64,000 nucleotides of DNA from positions 38,409,544 to 38,473,543 of the forward strand of contig OX638131.1 of the NCBI GenBank assembly GCA_951804985.1. The letters are read 5' to 3'. The notes below the pieces were generated by a model. That model was given only the letters and a program-made list of their open reading frames with translations. It did no database searches and had not been told where the DNA came from. The translations under genes and the position numbers were made by a program. The stretch is from Dryomyza anilis. Taxonomy: Eukaryota > Arthropoda > Insecta > Diptera > Dryomyzidae. Shown here piece after piece: positions 10,811-21,358 of this stretch (position 1 is its first letter; each line of letters begins with the position of its first letter).

Positions 10811-12912
10811 TATACGGCATATACACTGAGATAAATACTACGATTTAACAGGTAAATTACACAATATATCCGAATTAAAAACTAATAGAATCACTTTACC
10901 TTTTACAAAATTATACCATCAATATTGAATATCATACATTTACCCCATTGACAATCAATACAAATAAAGTTGAAAATTGTTCACCGTTTTACCGTTTTTA
11001 TGATGAATATGTGATTTTACCACTTACTAAAACACGCAAATATTATGGGTATGAGAATGACATCTTCATGTGGTAATACATTTGAAGGTTAAAACCACGA
11101 ATTTAAATATAAATTTAATTTTCAAACAATAAAATGCTATTTTTTATGAAACAATATTTTGTTACCATTTTTTGGGGCAAAAAAGGGTCAAGTCCAACAG
11201 TTTAAAATACGTTTTTAAGCCAAGTTACATGTAACATGTTAGTTTTTCCTTTGCAAACTTAGCAATACATACGTATTTTATAAAATAGGTTAAAAAAAAA
11301 ATCGAAAAATTTGCACTTTTAAACAGTTTTAATTGATTTTCCAGCAAAGCGAAAAAATTGACATAACCATTTTTTGCACCAAACCCTTCAATTGTAGTCA
11401 CATGATATTCAACCGATATTCAAACGAAATGTAGCCGATATCGTTGTCACCGGGAAATACATGATCGAAGAGTAAATCGCTATATTTTAAGTTTATATAA
11501 AAAAAAATATGAAATAAAAAATAATTTTAAAATACTAAAAATACTTTTGAAAATGTTTATTAAAAAACAAATAATCTGTAGCATCCAAAATCTTTGAATA
11601 TCCAAATCCTTGAAAATCTTAAAATACCTATTGTTCTAAATAATTTTTGGCAATGATACCAGAGTAGAAATTGGTTAAGTTTAGCAGTATTTCTCATCCG
11701 CCCCTGAGCAGAATACGATAAGACATCCATACCAAAGACCAACTGAAATATTCCTGATCAGGATCGACTAGGGTATTCCTAATTTCAAATCCACCTAAGG
11801 CAACCCGATCCACCCAAAGAATCCTGATCTCAAGTCTACTTAATGGAACCTGATCTGACATAATTATTATAATTTCTTCGAGATGTTGTTTTTATAATAA
11901 AATTGGCTAACAAACTGATTTTAATAAAAGAAAGTATTCTCATAAATAATTGTTAACCACAGATGCAAAATAAATTTAAAGGCAATTTCATAAATTTTAA
12001 ATTTATCATTTAGACTCAACGTTGACATTTTGTCATTGCAAAACTTATTGAGACAACTTTGTGTGTTCATAAAGCTTTTTTGGAAAATAGGGTTTTCTAA
12101 AAATTTAGTTTATTTTTATTTTTAAGGTGGTGATTGTGGTGGGGTGATTCGAAATTTTAAATAATTGTCAATTTCTTTCTAAATTTTAGACATTTGACCA
12201 TTGAAAAACAATTTTCTACCTCCCCCCACCACGTTTTTGATTTTTGGAGAGGTAGAGCGACTGAAATTAATAAAACTTATATACTTTATTTAAAGGGCCG
12301 TGGTCATTTATATTGAGATGATAAACTGCACTTCTCTTACTCAAGCAAAAACGATAATATTTTATGACTATAGTTTCAACGACGATCGTTTTTAAGTTAC
12401 GTGAGAGCCCTGAGCTCTCATCACGTAACTTAAAATCGAAATCTCATTCCGTATTGCTGATCGGTATACCGCACGTTAAGGTAAATTCAATCCCAAAATG
12501 CAAAACATATGTTTTCGAAGGGGTCGTTCGACTTCTAACAACGCCAAGAGTATTCGTAGTGTTTTTTTTTGACATGACAATATTAAACCGTACTTCAGAA
12601 AACAGAATTAATTAATTTGAAATTATATAATTAATTTGAAATGAATAATAATAATAAAATATATAATAATAATAATAAAAAATAATAATAAATCAATTTT
12701 GAATACTTTCTCAACAAAAGTATTCGATATCGATACCCGAACTAATATCGAATACAAAATATTGGGTACCCAGAAAAAAGCCTTCACTAATTTTTTTTGA
12801 CACTGAAAATGTCACAATAAATCGAGAATTTTGGCCTTTTGTTGATTATTTTTGTTTATTTCGCAAATACTAGAATAAAATTGCAAAACTACAAATTGAG
12901 CGCATACCCACA
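10811..12912. other. Intergenic region upstream of LRR1
   Basis: About 2.1 kb of mainly AT-rich sequence. It contains ATAA/TAA-type simple sequence at 12.64-12.69 kb and a short hairpin at 12390-12435. The proximal 200 bp before the ATG at 12913 should include the LRR1 promoter, but no clear TATA box or initiator can be named. No other coding region is supported. Confidence 0.5.
12390..12435. other. Short hairpin upstream of LRR1
   Basis: TTTTAAGTTACGTGA (12390-12404) and its exact reverse complement TCACGTAACTTAAAA (12421-12435) flank 16 nt that can extend the stem by GAG/CTC past a 3-nt bulge. The stem holds the palindromic core TCACGTAAC/GTTACGTGA. It could be a binding site for a dimeric factor or a small-RNA hairpin; the function is unknown. 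Confidence 0.55.
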
Positions 12913-14218
12913 ATGAAGGTCTTATGCGAAACGCAGGTAATCAATCGCCTCACACAAGGTAACAAATCGGCGCGGGCGGCAAAGGCGACGCTAGCTGTTG
13001 GCTTCCACACTAGCGCCAAGGACAGCAATGGCAACTGCAGCAAGGAGTTGGAAATCATACACTTTACGCCTCAGAACAAAATGGGCACACGCTATAAAGT
13101 GAAAAACAACATCGACAAAATGTTTACTAAATTTTTGCAAGACGGCAAGGCGACAATTTCATTTAAACAGCCGCCGGAGAATCTCATGATCAAATGCGAT
13201 CCCATACAGTTGAAGGGCTTTCTGCAGACGCTGAAGTTGGGTCTCGAGGGCAAGGACTCGATTAATCTGCGCCTAAATATTGCAGCAGCCACCGCGATAC
13301 CGCAAAAGTCACAGCCGGTGCAGAAGATGACGGTGCTGACTCGCGGCGATTATCCTACAAAAGGGTTTCCCAAGTCACTTAAGACGCTGATGGTCTCAGG
13401 ACTCAGCCTGTGCAAAATAACCTTCGACATATGTTCGCTGCGTAATTTGACCTCATTGAATTTAAGCTACAACAAAATCACCAAGGTAGTAACTTCGTTT
13501 GATGCGAATTTTTAGCCACTACCGCAAAATGTTGAATTTTCAGGTGCCTGCGGAGTTGGGTCGTTTGTCGTTGGTCGAATTCCATGTACACAACAATGAG
13601 CTAGGCGAAGCGAACGCCTGGCAGTGGCTGCAGGGTTCCTCTCTGCAAAAGTCGCTGCGTGACTTGGATTTGTCGGCAAACAAACTCAGTTACTTTCCGC
13701 CACAGCTGATCAAGTTGCAGCAACTGGTTACACTGAAGCTCAGCAATAATTCCTTGCGACGTCTGCCATTTGGAGTGCGTCGCATGCGCAGTCTGCGCTA
13801 TGTGCACATCTCGTCCAATCAGCTGGAGTCACTGCCGTCTGCCTTTAATGATACACGCCTCGAGCTACTTGACGTTTGGGGCAATAGTTTTGAGCCAGCG
13901 CAAGAGCATGATGTGGCGGCGCCGTCTGTCGCAGTTGTGGACGCCGCACCGCTGTGGTTGCAGGCGGCGCGCATTGTGACTGCTGCACGCCTGCCCTATT
14001 CGCCCGCAACGTTGCCTTGGATGCTGGTCGACATTCTGTCGGAGTCGCCGAAATGTGCCTGCGGCAAACTGTGCTATGCTGGTGCCGTGCTGCAGCGTGC
14101 CGCCATGGTCACCTTCAACAATGTGAAGCAGTTGGTGTTTAGTCGCGATCGTGTTATCTATGCGGACGTTGTGCTGTGCGGCGTCAATTGCGCGGGACGA
14201 AAGCAGTTGGTGTCGTAG
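12913..14218 (+). CDS. Lrr47: LRR1/Lrr47, leucine-rich repeat substrate receptor, two exons
   Basis: Exons 12913-13485 and 13544-14218 (donor AAG|GTAGTA, acceptor TTTTCAG|GT, 58-bp intron, phase 0) encode about 415 residues. The N-terminal half has the LRR1-specific domain (IHFTPQNKMGTRYKVKNNI, then DKMFTKFLQDGKATISFKQ). Residues about 150-310 hold leucine-rich repeats such as LTSLNLSYNKITK, LRDLDLSANKLSYFP, LVTLKLSNNSLRRLP and LRYVHISSNQLESLP. The C-terminus is cysteine-bearing (CACGKLC and CGVNC). In vertebrates and nematodes LRR1 is the receptor of a CUL2-RING ubiquitin ligase that unloads the CMG helicase at replication termination; that role is inferred here from family. Codon use and GC content resemble malectin and contrast with the flanking AT-rich DNA. 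The gene looks intact. Confidence 0.94.
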
Positions 14219-14577
14219 TTGCCTGGCATTTTTTAAATCTGCATTGCGTTATACTTAAAATGTCATTTATCCGGATATAAGTTAGTTAAGTTATTTATAT
14301 AAATTGGATTTAAATTCAAAATATTGTTACATTATTAAAATATTTTCAAATAATTTTAGCGTTTTTGTTAATTTTAATATTTGATGGGTGTCTTAATATT
14401 GACCAACTGACGAAAAATTAATTTATTTATTTTACTATTGGACCAGAGAATGGTCGAATAGTAAGGAAAATGCCACATTTTTATAAATGGTGAAAAGTGA
14501 CGAAAGCCACTCATGCTTACCAAAAATCGAACCTGGTTTTTTGATTCCATCAAAGTGGACGAGGAATTATCTATTTC
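14219..14577. other. LRR1 3' flank
   Basis: AT-rich. An ATTAAA near 14333 could serve as a weak polyadenylation signal; no clear AATAAA is seen close to the stop codon. No further gene is seen. Confidence 0.4.
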
Positions 14578-14866
14578 CAGCAAACCAAACGATATTTTTA
14601 CGATATCAAAACGATATCATTTATAGGCTCAAATTGTCGTTTTCGATAATCTGTAATTATACGAAAACGATAAGGTTTTCGATCAAAACCAAGGATTGAA
14701 ACCTAAACGAATAACGGTTTCGATTTCGGTTTCGGTTTTTTCCGCGTTTCGGTTACGGTTTCGGTTTTAAGTTTTTATAACGAAACGGTTTCGGTATACC
14801 GGTTCCATGTTACGGTTTCGGTTTTGATTTCGGTTTTTGCATAAATTTTCTTTATTTCCATATTTT
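14578..14866. repeat. Repeat fragment and GGTTTC-rich tract, copia target
   Basis: The part from 14578 to about 14700 (AGCAAACCAAACGATA, TATAGGCTCAAATTGTCGTTTTC) is shared with 53189-53310. It runs into a tract of CGGTTTCGGTTTCGGTT-like words (14720-14835), probably a diverged simple repeat. The copia element is inserted directly to its right. Confidence 0.65.
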
Positions 14867-14868
14867 TC

Positions 14869-15052
14869 TATTGAATTATTGCACACGCGTGGACAAAACT
14901 AATAGTCGTATCGAAAGTTTGAACAATGTGAAAAGAAGTTTTATTTGAAAGTGAACAATTTATAAATCAAATTTTTCACATGAATATTAAAATATCAAAG
15001 GTTACTTAAAATAAATAAATTGGAGTGTTTTAATTGACAGTGAATGTTAACA
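14869..15052 (-). repeat. copia 3' LTR
   Basis: 184 bp, same sequence as 18999-19182. In element sense it is preceded by the purine tract GAGAGGGGG and starts TGTTAAC. On the plus strand it is preceded by the target duplication TTTTC. Confidence 0.95.
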
Positions 15053-15059
15053 CCCCCTC

Positions 15060-18000
15060 TCAATCTAATAGTTTAAGTTCGCCTCGAAGTAGTTCAAATC
15101 GAACAGTTCCAAGTGATTTGGTAAAAATGTCTGCAAGTTGATCTTCAGTGCTTATTGGCAATATTTTCAACAATCCTTTTTCTACATAATCCCTCAGAAA
15201 ATGATGTTTCACGTCGATGTGTTTTGATCTTTTGCATTCTGTATTCTTGGACATAAAAATGCATCCATGGTTGTCTTCATATATAGGAACAGCATATTCT
15301 ACTCCCAAGATCTTCATGTCTTCTAAAATACCTCTTAACCAAATTGCCTCGGATGCAGCAGCACTAAGTGCGATGTATTCTGCTTCGCTAGATGATGTTG
15401 CTACAGTCGCTTGCTTCTTGCTGGACCAAGATACACAGTTACCAAATACCTTAAACATGTATCCACTAATTGACTTTCTGTCAATAGAATCGGAAGCCCA
15501 GTCAGCGTCGGAGTATCCAATAAAAATTTCCTCATTTGTAGATCGCTTAAAATGCATTTTTAGTGTTTTCGTTCCTTTCAGGTATCTCAATATACGTTTT
15601 AAAGTTTTCCAGTGAATTTCAGATGGTTTCTGCTGAAACCGACCCATGTATCCAATATGATAACATATATCCGGTCGTACGCATAGCATTAGGTACATGA
15701 GACTACCAAGCAATTCCTTATAAGGTTTAGTTGTTACACCTTCTTCATTGTTATCAATCTGCAATCCTTTCTCCATCGGTGTTCTCATTGAGTTACAATT
15801 GACCATATCAAACTTGTTTATAATTTTGTCAATACTGGCTTCTTGAGATAAAAGCATGATACCACTTAGTTGATCGTATTCAATTTTAACGCCAAGAAAA
15901 TGTTTTAATTCGCCGCAATCCGTCATCTCAAATTCTTCTGATAGGGTTTGTTTTATGTCAGCAATCGTTTTTAATGAATTACCAGCTATAAGTAAATCAT
16001 CGACATACAGCAGTATATAAATCGTATTGTCTTTTTTTGCATTGATGTATAAACAATAATCATGCATTGATCTCTTGAACCCAAGATTTATTAAAAATTC
16101 ATTAATTTTTGTATTCCAGCAACGAGGACTTTGCTTCAGGCCATATAATGATTTTCTTAATTTACAGACCATATCTCCTTCTGCCTCCAGTCCATCAGGA
16201 ACAGCCATGTATATGTCTTCCTTCAGAAGTCCATGTAAAAATGCAGTTTTAACGTCCAAATGATGAAAAAATAGTTTCTGCTGCACTCCTACTGCCAACA
16301 AAATTCGAATTGTTGTCAATTTTGCAACTGGCGCAAATGTTTCTTCATAATCGAGTCCATATTTTTGAAGAAACCCTTTGGCCACCAAACGTGCTTTGTA
16401 TCTTACAGGTTTTCCATCTTCGTTTTCTTTAATGCGAAATACCCATTTTGATTTAAGCGGTTTTATGTTTTCTGGTCGCTTTATTAAACTCCAAACTTCA
16501 TTCTTCTCCATGGATTGTAGTTCTTCGTTAACAGCCTTGAGCCACTGCTCACTATCAGAACAGTTTTGTAAATCGCTGAACGCTTCTGGAACACAATCCT
16601 TAATCGCCGAACCAACATTTACATTGTAACTTGTAAAGTAGTCCAAAAATTTGCGTGGGACTCGACCTCGTTCACTACGCCTTAATGGAAGATCTTGTTC
16701 AATTTCCTCCACTTGTTCCACTTCATCGAATTCTAGATATTCATCTCCAGATTGTTCTCGTTCAGTGCCGCTTTCAATGTTTGCAGGAATGGCATCCACA
16801 TCGTTCTCCACCTCTTGATCATTACTGCATACTGCAATGACTTCAGGTTCTTCGCAATGTTCGACGACATCATTATACGCATAACTCAATTCGTTGAATT
16901 TCACGTCTCGCGCAATGATCACCTTTTTATTCTTGACATCCCACAGACGGTATCCACTAGGAGCATACCCAATCATAACGCATTCCATGCTCTTTTCGTC
17001 AAGTTTATGTCTTTTTTGAGCTGGTATCCAGGCATACGCCTTGCACCCGAACAATCGAATTTTGTCTAAATTCGGTTTGCTGCCATACCAGAGTTCCGCT
17101 GGGGTTTTGATTCCTTCCACTGCCTTCGTTGGACAACGATTTATTAAGTAAACAGCAGTATATGCAGCTTCTCCCCACATCGTTTTCGATACATTTGACT
17201 CGATAATTAATGTGCGTATCTTTTCCACTAGACTTCTGTTAAACCTTTCCGCCACACCGTTTTGTTGCGGTGAATATGCCACTGTATTTTCGATTTGAAT
17301 ACCTTTTTCTTTGTAGAACTGCAGTTGATCAGCCGAAAGGTATTCCCGTCCTTGGTCACTTCTCAGCACCGATATCTTAAAGTTGAACTTTGCCGTTACG
17401 AGAGCTTCATACTCCTTAAATTTCTCAAAAACTTCCGATTTTCGTTTCATGAGATATATCATACTAAAGTGTGTATAATCGTCTATGAAGCTAACATAAT
17501 ATCGGTATCCATCATATGTTGGTGGGGTAATGGGTCCACATACATCACTATGAATTCGCTCAAGTGTTCGCTTGCTCCGTTCACGCGTACCACTGAATGG
17601 CTCCCGGCACTGCTTACCTTTAACGCATATTTCACAAAGGCCAAATGATTGTACATTTCCAATTCCATTCACCATCTTGCTGCGCACCATTTCTTGAAGT
17701 GAATGTTGACTTAAATGACCGAGTCGTCTGTGCCATAACTTGCTTTCATCTTTAATGCATATATTTGCACTTGCGTGTTCCTTCTGCAAACTGACTTCAT
17801 AAAGGTTGCCTTTTCGTTGTGCTACAGCAATATTTACGTCCTTGTTGATAATTACAGCTGTTCTACCTTTGAAGTTCACCTCTAGACCAGCATTGGTTAA
17901 ACGACGAACCGAAATTAAATAATCGCGCAGATCCGGAACATACAGCACATCTTTTAAATTAACCAATGTGCCTTTATTCGTGTATCCACGTATGTCTCCA

Positions 18001-18731
18001 GCTTCCATTGCGATCAGGGATTCTTCACTTTTCGCCACATTAATTGTAATAGGCTTCTTCAAACGTTGAATGTTGCTAAAAATATCCCTGTCGTTTGCTA
18101 GGTGATCACTTGATCCTGAATCTAGCATGAACGACATATTGTCTTCGCGAAACTTGATGTTATACTTCCGATGCTTGCTTTCATTATTAAGCATGAAGCA
18201 TGTTGCGTTCTGCGTCGCGTTGCATATAAAGCTTACTGCGTTTTTGGTTTCAGCCGATCCAGATGCCAAGTTTGCTTCTCTTTTGAGTGGCAGTCTGCAA
18301 TTTGCTTTCAGGTGACCACGTCTGCCGCAGTTATGACACTTCCCATTGAACTTAAAATATTTTTCCTTCTTCATAGCAAACGCAGATGGTGATTTCACGT
18401 CATCACATCTATCACGATCGGTCCTTTTTCTCTCTTCAGCCAGCAGCCGCTGCTTCACCAATTGAATGGTCAGCTCTTCCTCCTTCATATTCTCGAGAGC
18501 TGTTACCAGTGGATCAAAGCTCTCTGGAAGCGTTATGAAGAGCTGTGACACCAGATCGCTTTCAGCCAACGTAGCTCCAGCGGATTTCAGCTGCCTGACC
18601 AGGCCATCAAATTCAAGAAAATGATCCTTCATCATCACGCCTTCTGCTAGTTTCAATCGCGCCAACTGCTTCCTTATGATCGTCTGACTTAAGCTGATTT
18701 GACTGCAAACACATCTTCCAGCGCTTTCCAC
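15060..18731 (-). CDS. copia gag-pol polyprotein, main open frame
   Basis: An open frame of 1223 codons. In order: gag remainder; zinc knuckle CHNCGRRGHLKANC (residues about 130-145); aspartic protease MLDSGSSDHLAND; integrase zinc finger (H...H in WHRRLGHLSQHS, then CEICVKGKQC) and a DDE core including HSDVCGPI and SPQQNGVAERFNRS; reverse transcriptase with DVKTAFLHG and the catalytic YVDDLLIAG; and RNase H with YSDADWASD. It ends near the 3' LTR, as usual for copia. The true protein should begin in the other frame at 18994; the ATG of this frame is only the first after the frameshift. Apart from that shift, the catalytic motifs read intact. Confidence 0.95.
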   Translation of the reverse strand: MESAGRCVCSQISLSQTIIRKQLARLKLAEGVMMKDHFLEFDGLVRQLKSAGATLAESDLVSQLFITLPESFDPLVTALENMKEEELTIQLVKQRLLAEERKRTDRDRCDDVKSPSAFAMKKEKYFKFNGKCHNCGRRGHLKANCRLPLKREANLASGSAETKNAVSFICNATQNATCFMLNNESKHRKYNIKFREDNMSFMLDSGSSDHLANDRDIFSNIQRLKKPITINVAKSEESLIAMEAGDIRGYTNKGTLVNLKDVLYVPDLRDYLISVRRLTNAGLEVNFKGRTAVIINKDVNIAVAQRKGNLYEVSLQKEHASANICIKDESKLWHRRLGHLSQHSLQEMVRSKMVNGIGNVQSFGLCEICVKGKQCREPFSGTRERSKRTLERIHSDVCGPITPPTYDGYRYYVSFIDDYTHFSMIYLMKRKSEVFEKFKEYEALVTAKFNFKISVLRSDQGREYLSADQLQFYKEKGIQIENTVAYSPQQNGVAERFNRSLVEKIRTLIIESNVSKTMWGEAAYTAVYLINRCPTKAVEGIKTPAELWYGSKPNLDKIRLFGCKAYAWIPAQKRHKLDEKSMECVMIGYAPSGYRLWDVKNKKVIIARDVKFNELSYAYNDVVEHCEEPEVIAVCSNDQEVENDVDAIPANIESGTEREQSGDEYLEFDEVEQVEEIEQDLPLRRSERGRVPRKFLDYFTSYNVNVGSAIKDCVPEAFSDLQNCSDSEQWLKAVNEELQSMEKNEVWSLIKRPENIKPLKSKWVFRIKENEDGKPVRYKARLVAKGFLQKYGLDYEETFAPVAKLTTIRILLAVGVQQKLFFHHLDVKTAFLHGLLKEDIYMAVPDGLEAEGDMVCKLRKSLYGLKQSPRCWNTKINEFLINLGFKRSMHDYCLYINAKKDNTIYILLYVDDLLIAGNSLKTIADIKQTLSEEFEMTDCGELKHFLGVKIEYDQLSGIMLLSQEASIDKIINKFDMVNCNSMRTPMEKGLQIDNNEEGVTTKPYKELLGSLMYLMLCVRPDICYHIGYMGRFQQKPSEIHWKTLKRILRYLKGTKTLKMHFKRSTNEEIFIGYSDADWASDSIDRKSISGYMFKVFGNCVSWSSKKQATVATSSSEAEYIALSAAASEAIWLRGILEDMKILGVEYAVPIYEDNHGCIFMSKNTECKRSKHIDVKHHFLRDYVEKGLLKILPISTEDQLADIFTKSLGTVRFELLRGELKLLD

Positions 18732-18994
18732 ATATCTCGAGCCGTACTTTTATCCTTAACGTAGTCCAAATAATCGTCCGATATACAGCTTACTATTATG
18801 GATTTAGCTCGCTTGTTCTTTTCGTTGTATTTGGAAACAGACGCCGCGTCATTAGCAATTGGAGCTGAACATGTCACAGCTTCCAGAACGTCCACCGAAT
18901 CCAAGTACATTTTTACACGAAAACTCCAGTTTTCGTACGACTTTCCTTTAAACTGCGCAATGCCATGAGGCACTTCTTTGCGTTGGTCGCCCAT
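18689..18994 (-). CDS. copia gag N-terminus, cut off by a frameshift
   Basis: 101 codons starting MGDQRKEVPHGIAQFKGKSY and including the YENWSFRVKMYL pattern of copia gag. The frame ends at a TAA at about 18691 (element sense GCAGTCAAATCAGCTTAAG), while the homologous continuation SQISLSQTIIRKQLARL is read in the overlapping frame. A single-base change in length near 18690-18710 therefore separates this from the main polyprotein frame. It could be a real inactivating mutation or an assembly error; a programmed shift at this point would be unusual for copia. Confidence 0.85.
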   Translation of the reverse strand: MGDQRKEVPHGIAQFKGKSYENWSFRVKMYLDSVDVLEAVTCSAPIANDAASVSKYNEKNKRAKSIIVSCISDDYLDYVKDKSTARDMWKALEDVFAVKSA

Positions 18995-18998
18995 AACC
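18985..18998 (-). other. copia primer-binding site overlapping the gag start
   Basis: Directly after the 5' LTR in element sense is GGTTATGGGCGACC. Its TTATGGGC core resembles the primer site of copia elements, which pairs with an internal part of initiator tRNA-Met. The gag ATG (18994-18992) lies inside it, so priming and translation start share sequence. The tRNA assignment is family knowledge, not shown here. Confidence 0.6.
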
Positions 18999-19182
18999 TA
19001 TTGAATTATTGCACACGCGTGGACAAAACTAATAGTCGTATCGAAAGTTTGAACAATGTGAAAAGAAGTTTTATTTGAAAGTGAACAATTTATAAATCAA
19101 ATTTTTCACATGAATATTAAAATATCAAAGGTTACTTAAAATAAATAAATTGGAGTGTTTTAATTGACAGTGAATGTTAACA
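18999..19182 (-). repeat. copia 5' LTR
   Basis: 184 bp, same sequence as 14869-15052, followed on the plus strand by the target duplication TTTTC. It should hold the promoter of the element; no obvious TATA box is named. Confidence 0.95.
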
Positions 19183-19187
19183 TTTTC

Positions 19188-20671
19188 AAATAATTTTACA
19201 TTTTTTATATGGTCCTAAATTACAGGGGTAAAGTGGGAAACGTAATTTAAACAATGTTTGTTGTTATTTCAGTAAAAATATTGTGTTATATGAATTATTT
19301 AATTGATTACGTCAAGAAAAAAATTTAATTTAAAATTTCGTGACCACACACCAATGAAAAGCAACATATTGACTTCACCTGATATATGATCTGAATTGAA
19401 AAGAAGATGAATTTTGTACAATTTTCATCCATAAAAGCCAAAGAAATTAAATTTCAACAATTCTGTGAACTGCAATATATGTATGTAAACTAGTGATGAT
19501 CATTTGCAAGAGCAAGGCAAGAAATGTTAATCTTAATCTTTTAAATTTTAAATAAAGATCGAAGACAAATATCTTAAACTATATATTAATTATGAAAACG
19601 AATAGAATTTGAACACTAATTGTATTTAAGTTACTTATTTTCCATATTTTCAATTTCTTCAACATTTTACTAACAAAAAAAAAATCCAATAACATAAAAA
19701 TTTGAATTATGTATATTTTAACAAGAATTAACAAATAAAAAAATAATTGTATAAAACAAGTGATGTTAACAAGACAATTCAAAATCTCAAGGCCATAATA
19801 AAATGAACGAAAAGTCACCAAATACATTTTCAATATTTTCAACAAACTCGAAAATTAAGTTTTTCATAAAAATGTATTTGGTGACTTTTCGTTCTACAAC
19901 GACGATATACAGTATACGATATACATGTACAATAAATATAAGGAATATTTCGTATAAGCATATTTCTGTTTTCGTCACAGATTAAAAAAATCCGTATGCT
20001 ACACGTACCGTATGTCAAGAGAACTCAAATAATATCTTGCAGAGTAACATTTTTCTTTGCGAACACCATGCGAGCACAAACTCAAACGCTACTAAGCGAA
20101 TACTAACAGAAAGAAGAGAATATAACAATAACGATTACGATTCGTATACACACACTTTCACAACGACAACCCTCAAACACCACACTACATGTATGTACCT
20201 AGTACAGCTCTCTAGTTGGCAACAACAACGAGTTCTCTTTGTGGTACACAAAATTTCCCGCCAAAATTCTATCAAAAGCTTGGATGCTGCTTTATTCGCA
20301 TTTTTGTTGTTGTTGCACTTTCAAATGAATCAGCGGATTTGTGAAAAAAGAAAAACACAAAAAGCAATATATCAGCTAAATATAACACACTGTAAAATGT
20401 TCATATATTATTTTTTATTACCTCATGATTTTACAATTAACAAAAAAACTATATATAAAAGTAAAATAAAAATAAAAATGTGCATAGCACAGTGCATATG
20501 CACAATCGATGTACGAACTTGCGTAGCGAAGAAAAGAGAAAAAACATTGTTTTGTCTATTTTATCTTTTTGAAGCGACTTTTGAAGCACTTTTAAAGCCA
20601 TTTACCGCTTCAAAAGTGCTTCACAGGCCTTATTTTTAAGATGCTTATATTCTTTAGAATTCGACAAAAAC
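19188..20671. other. AT-rich intergenic DNA with small hairpins
   Basis: No supported gene. A 200-codon open frame at 20037-20639 has no recognisable domain and atypical composition. Hairpins are visible at 19805-19894 (separate entry) and near 20583-20622 (GAAGCACTTTT and AAAAGTGCTTC around an 18-nt spacer). Confidence 0.5.
19805..19894. other. Perfect 26-bp-stem hairpin
   Basis: The 26 bases at 19805-19830 (beginning GAACGAAAAGTCACCAAATA) are exactly repeated in reverse complement at 19869-19894, around a 38-nt spacer. The size resembles a pre-miRNA, but a perfect stem is more typical of a young MITE remnant or inverted duplication. The function is unknown. Confidence 0.75.
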
Positions 20672-21358
20672 AAAAACCAGTTGGGAAGGTTAGATCACAT
20701 GGGAAATTTTAAAGTAGGTATAATTATGATAGTTAGGATTATCAAAATTATAGTCGGTCTAAGCCGACTATAAATACCCTACACATATGTGTGGTTACCA
20801 TTCAAAGTGATATATAGGTCACCAGGGTATATGAATCCTGAAAATAACTACAAACATTCAATCGCTGAAGAATTTCCATTCATTTAATACCCATATTTAC
20901 AAATGGGTAGGTGTACCGAATTTCGATTTTTTTTTTGTGAACCACAAGTCTTTTCGCCGGAAAACATTATTATCATGTATTTGAGCATGATGTCAATATA
21001 TATTTGACCAAAAAAGTTTACCTAAGCACGTATACATAAAAATTTATCTTTATAGTATGTACATTTTATATGAGGTATTTGAACATAAGTGGTCGGACCA
21101 TAGGTCACAATGGACCTATCTCGCACATACAGCGTAGGTATATTAGTAATCTAAGTTATAAGTTTCATTTATCTAGCTCTTCAATTTTAAAAGTAGTAGG
21201 GATTTCAACAACCAGACAGACGGACATCGCTAAGGAGGAGGTCATGCTGATCAAAAATATATATACTTTTCCATACCGGAGATGCTTCCTTCTGGGTGTT
21301 ACAAACGGCGTACCAAACTGAACATACCCTTTCACTCTTAGTGTAGGGTATAAAAAAT
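20672..21358 (+). repeat. GGGTATA dispersed repeat, copy A (complete)
   Basis: About 690 bp. It starts AAAAACCAGTTGGGAAGG, contains AAATACCCTACACATATGTG near its first fifth, passes through GACGGACATCGCTAAGGAGG, and ends TTAGTGTAGGGTATAAAA. The internal TACCCTACAC and the terminal GTGTAGGGTA are inverted relative to each other. Other copies are at 21925-27112 (interrupted), 48143-48836 and from 63649 to the end. No open frame is conserved; it appears non-autonomous. I do not assign a superfamily. Confidence 0.85.

Larger units (their letters stand above)
14869..19182 (-). mobile_element. Full-length copia (Ty1/copia) retrotransposon
   Basis: A 4314-bp element on the minus strand. Two 184-bp LTRs (14869-15052 and 18999-19182) appear identical base for base. 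A perfect 5-bp target duplication TTTTC lies at 14864-14868 and 19183-19187. In element sense each LTR starts TGTTAACATTC and ends TTCAATA. A polypurine tract GAGAGGGGG directly precedes the 3' LTR (plus-strand 15053-15061), and GGTTATGGGCGACC directly follows the 5' LTR. Identical LTRs indicate a recent insertion. Confidence 0.97.

Noticed and set aside
15217..17648. Plus-strand frames inside copia
   Set aside because: Antisense shadows of the copia polyprotein.
20037..20639. 200-codon open frame
   Set aside because: No recognisable domain, composition unlike the two host genes, and it ends in a small inverted repeat.
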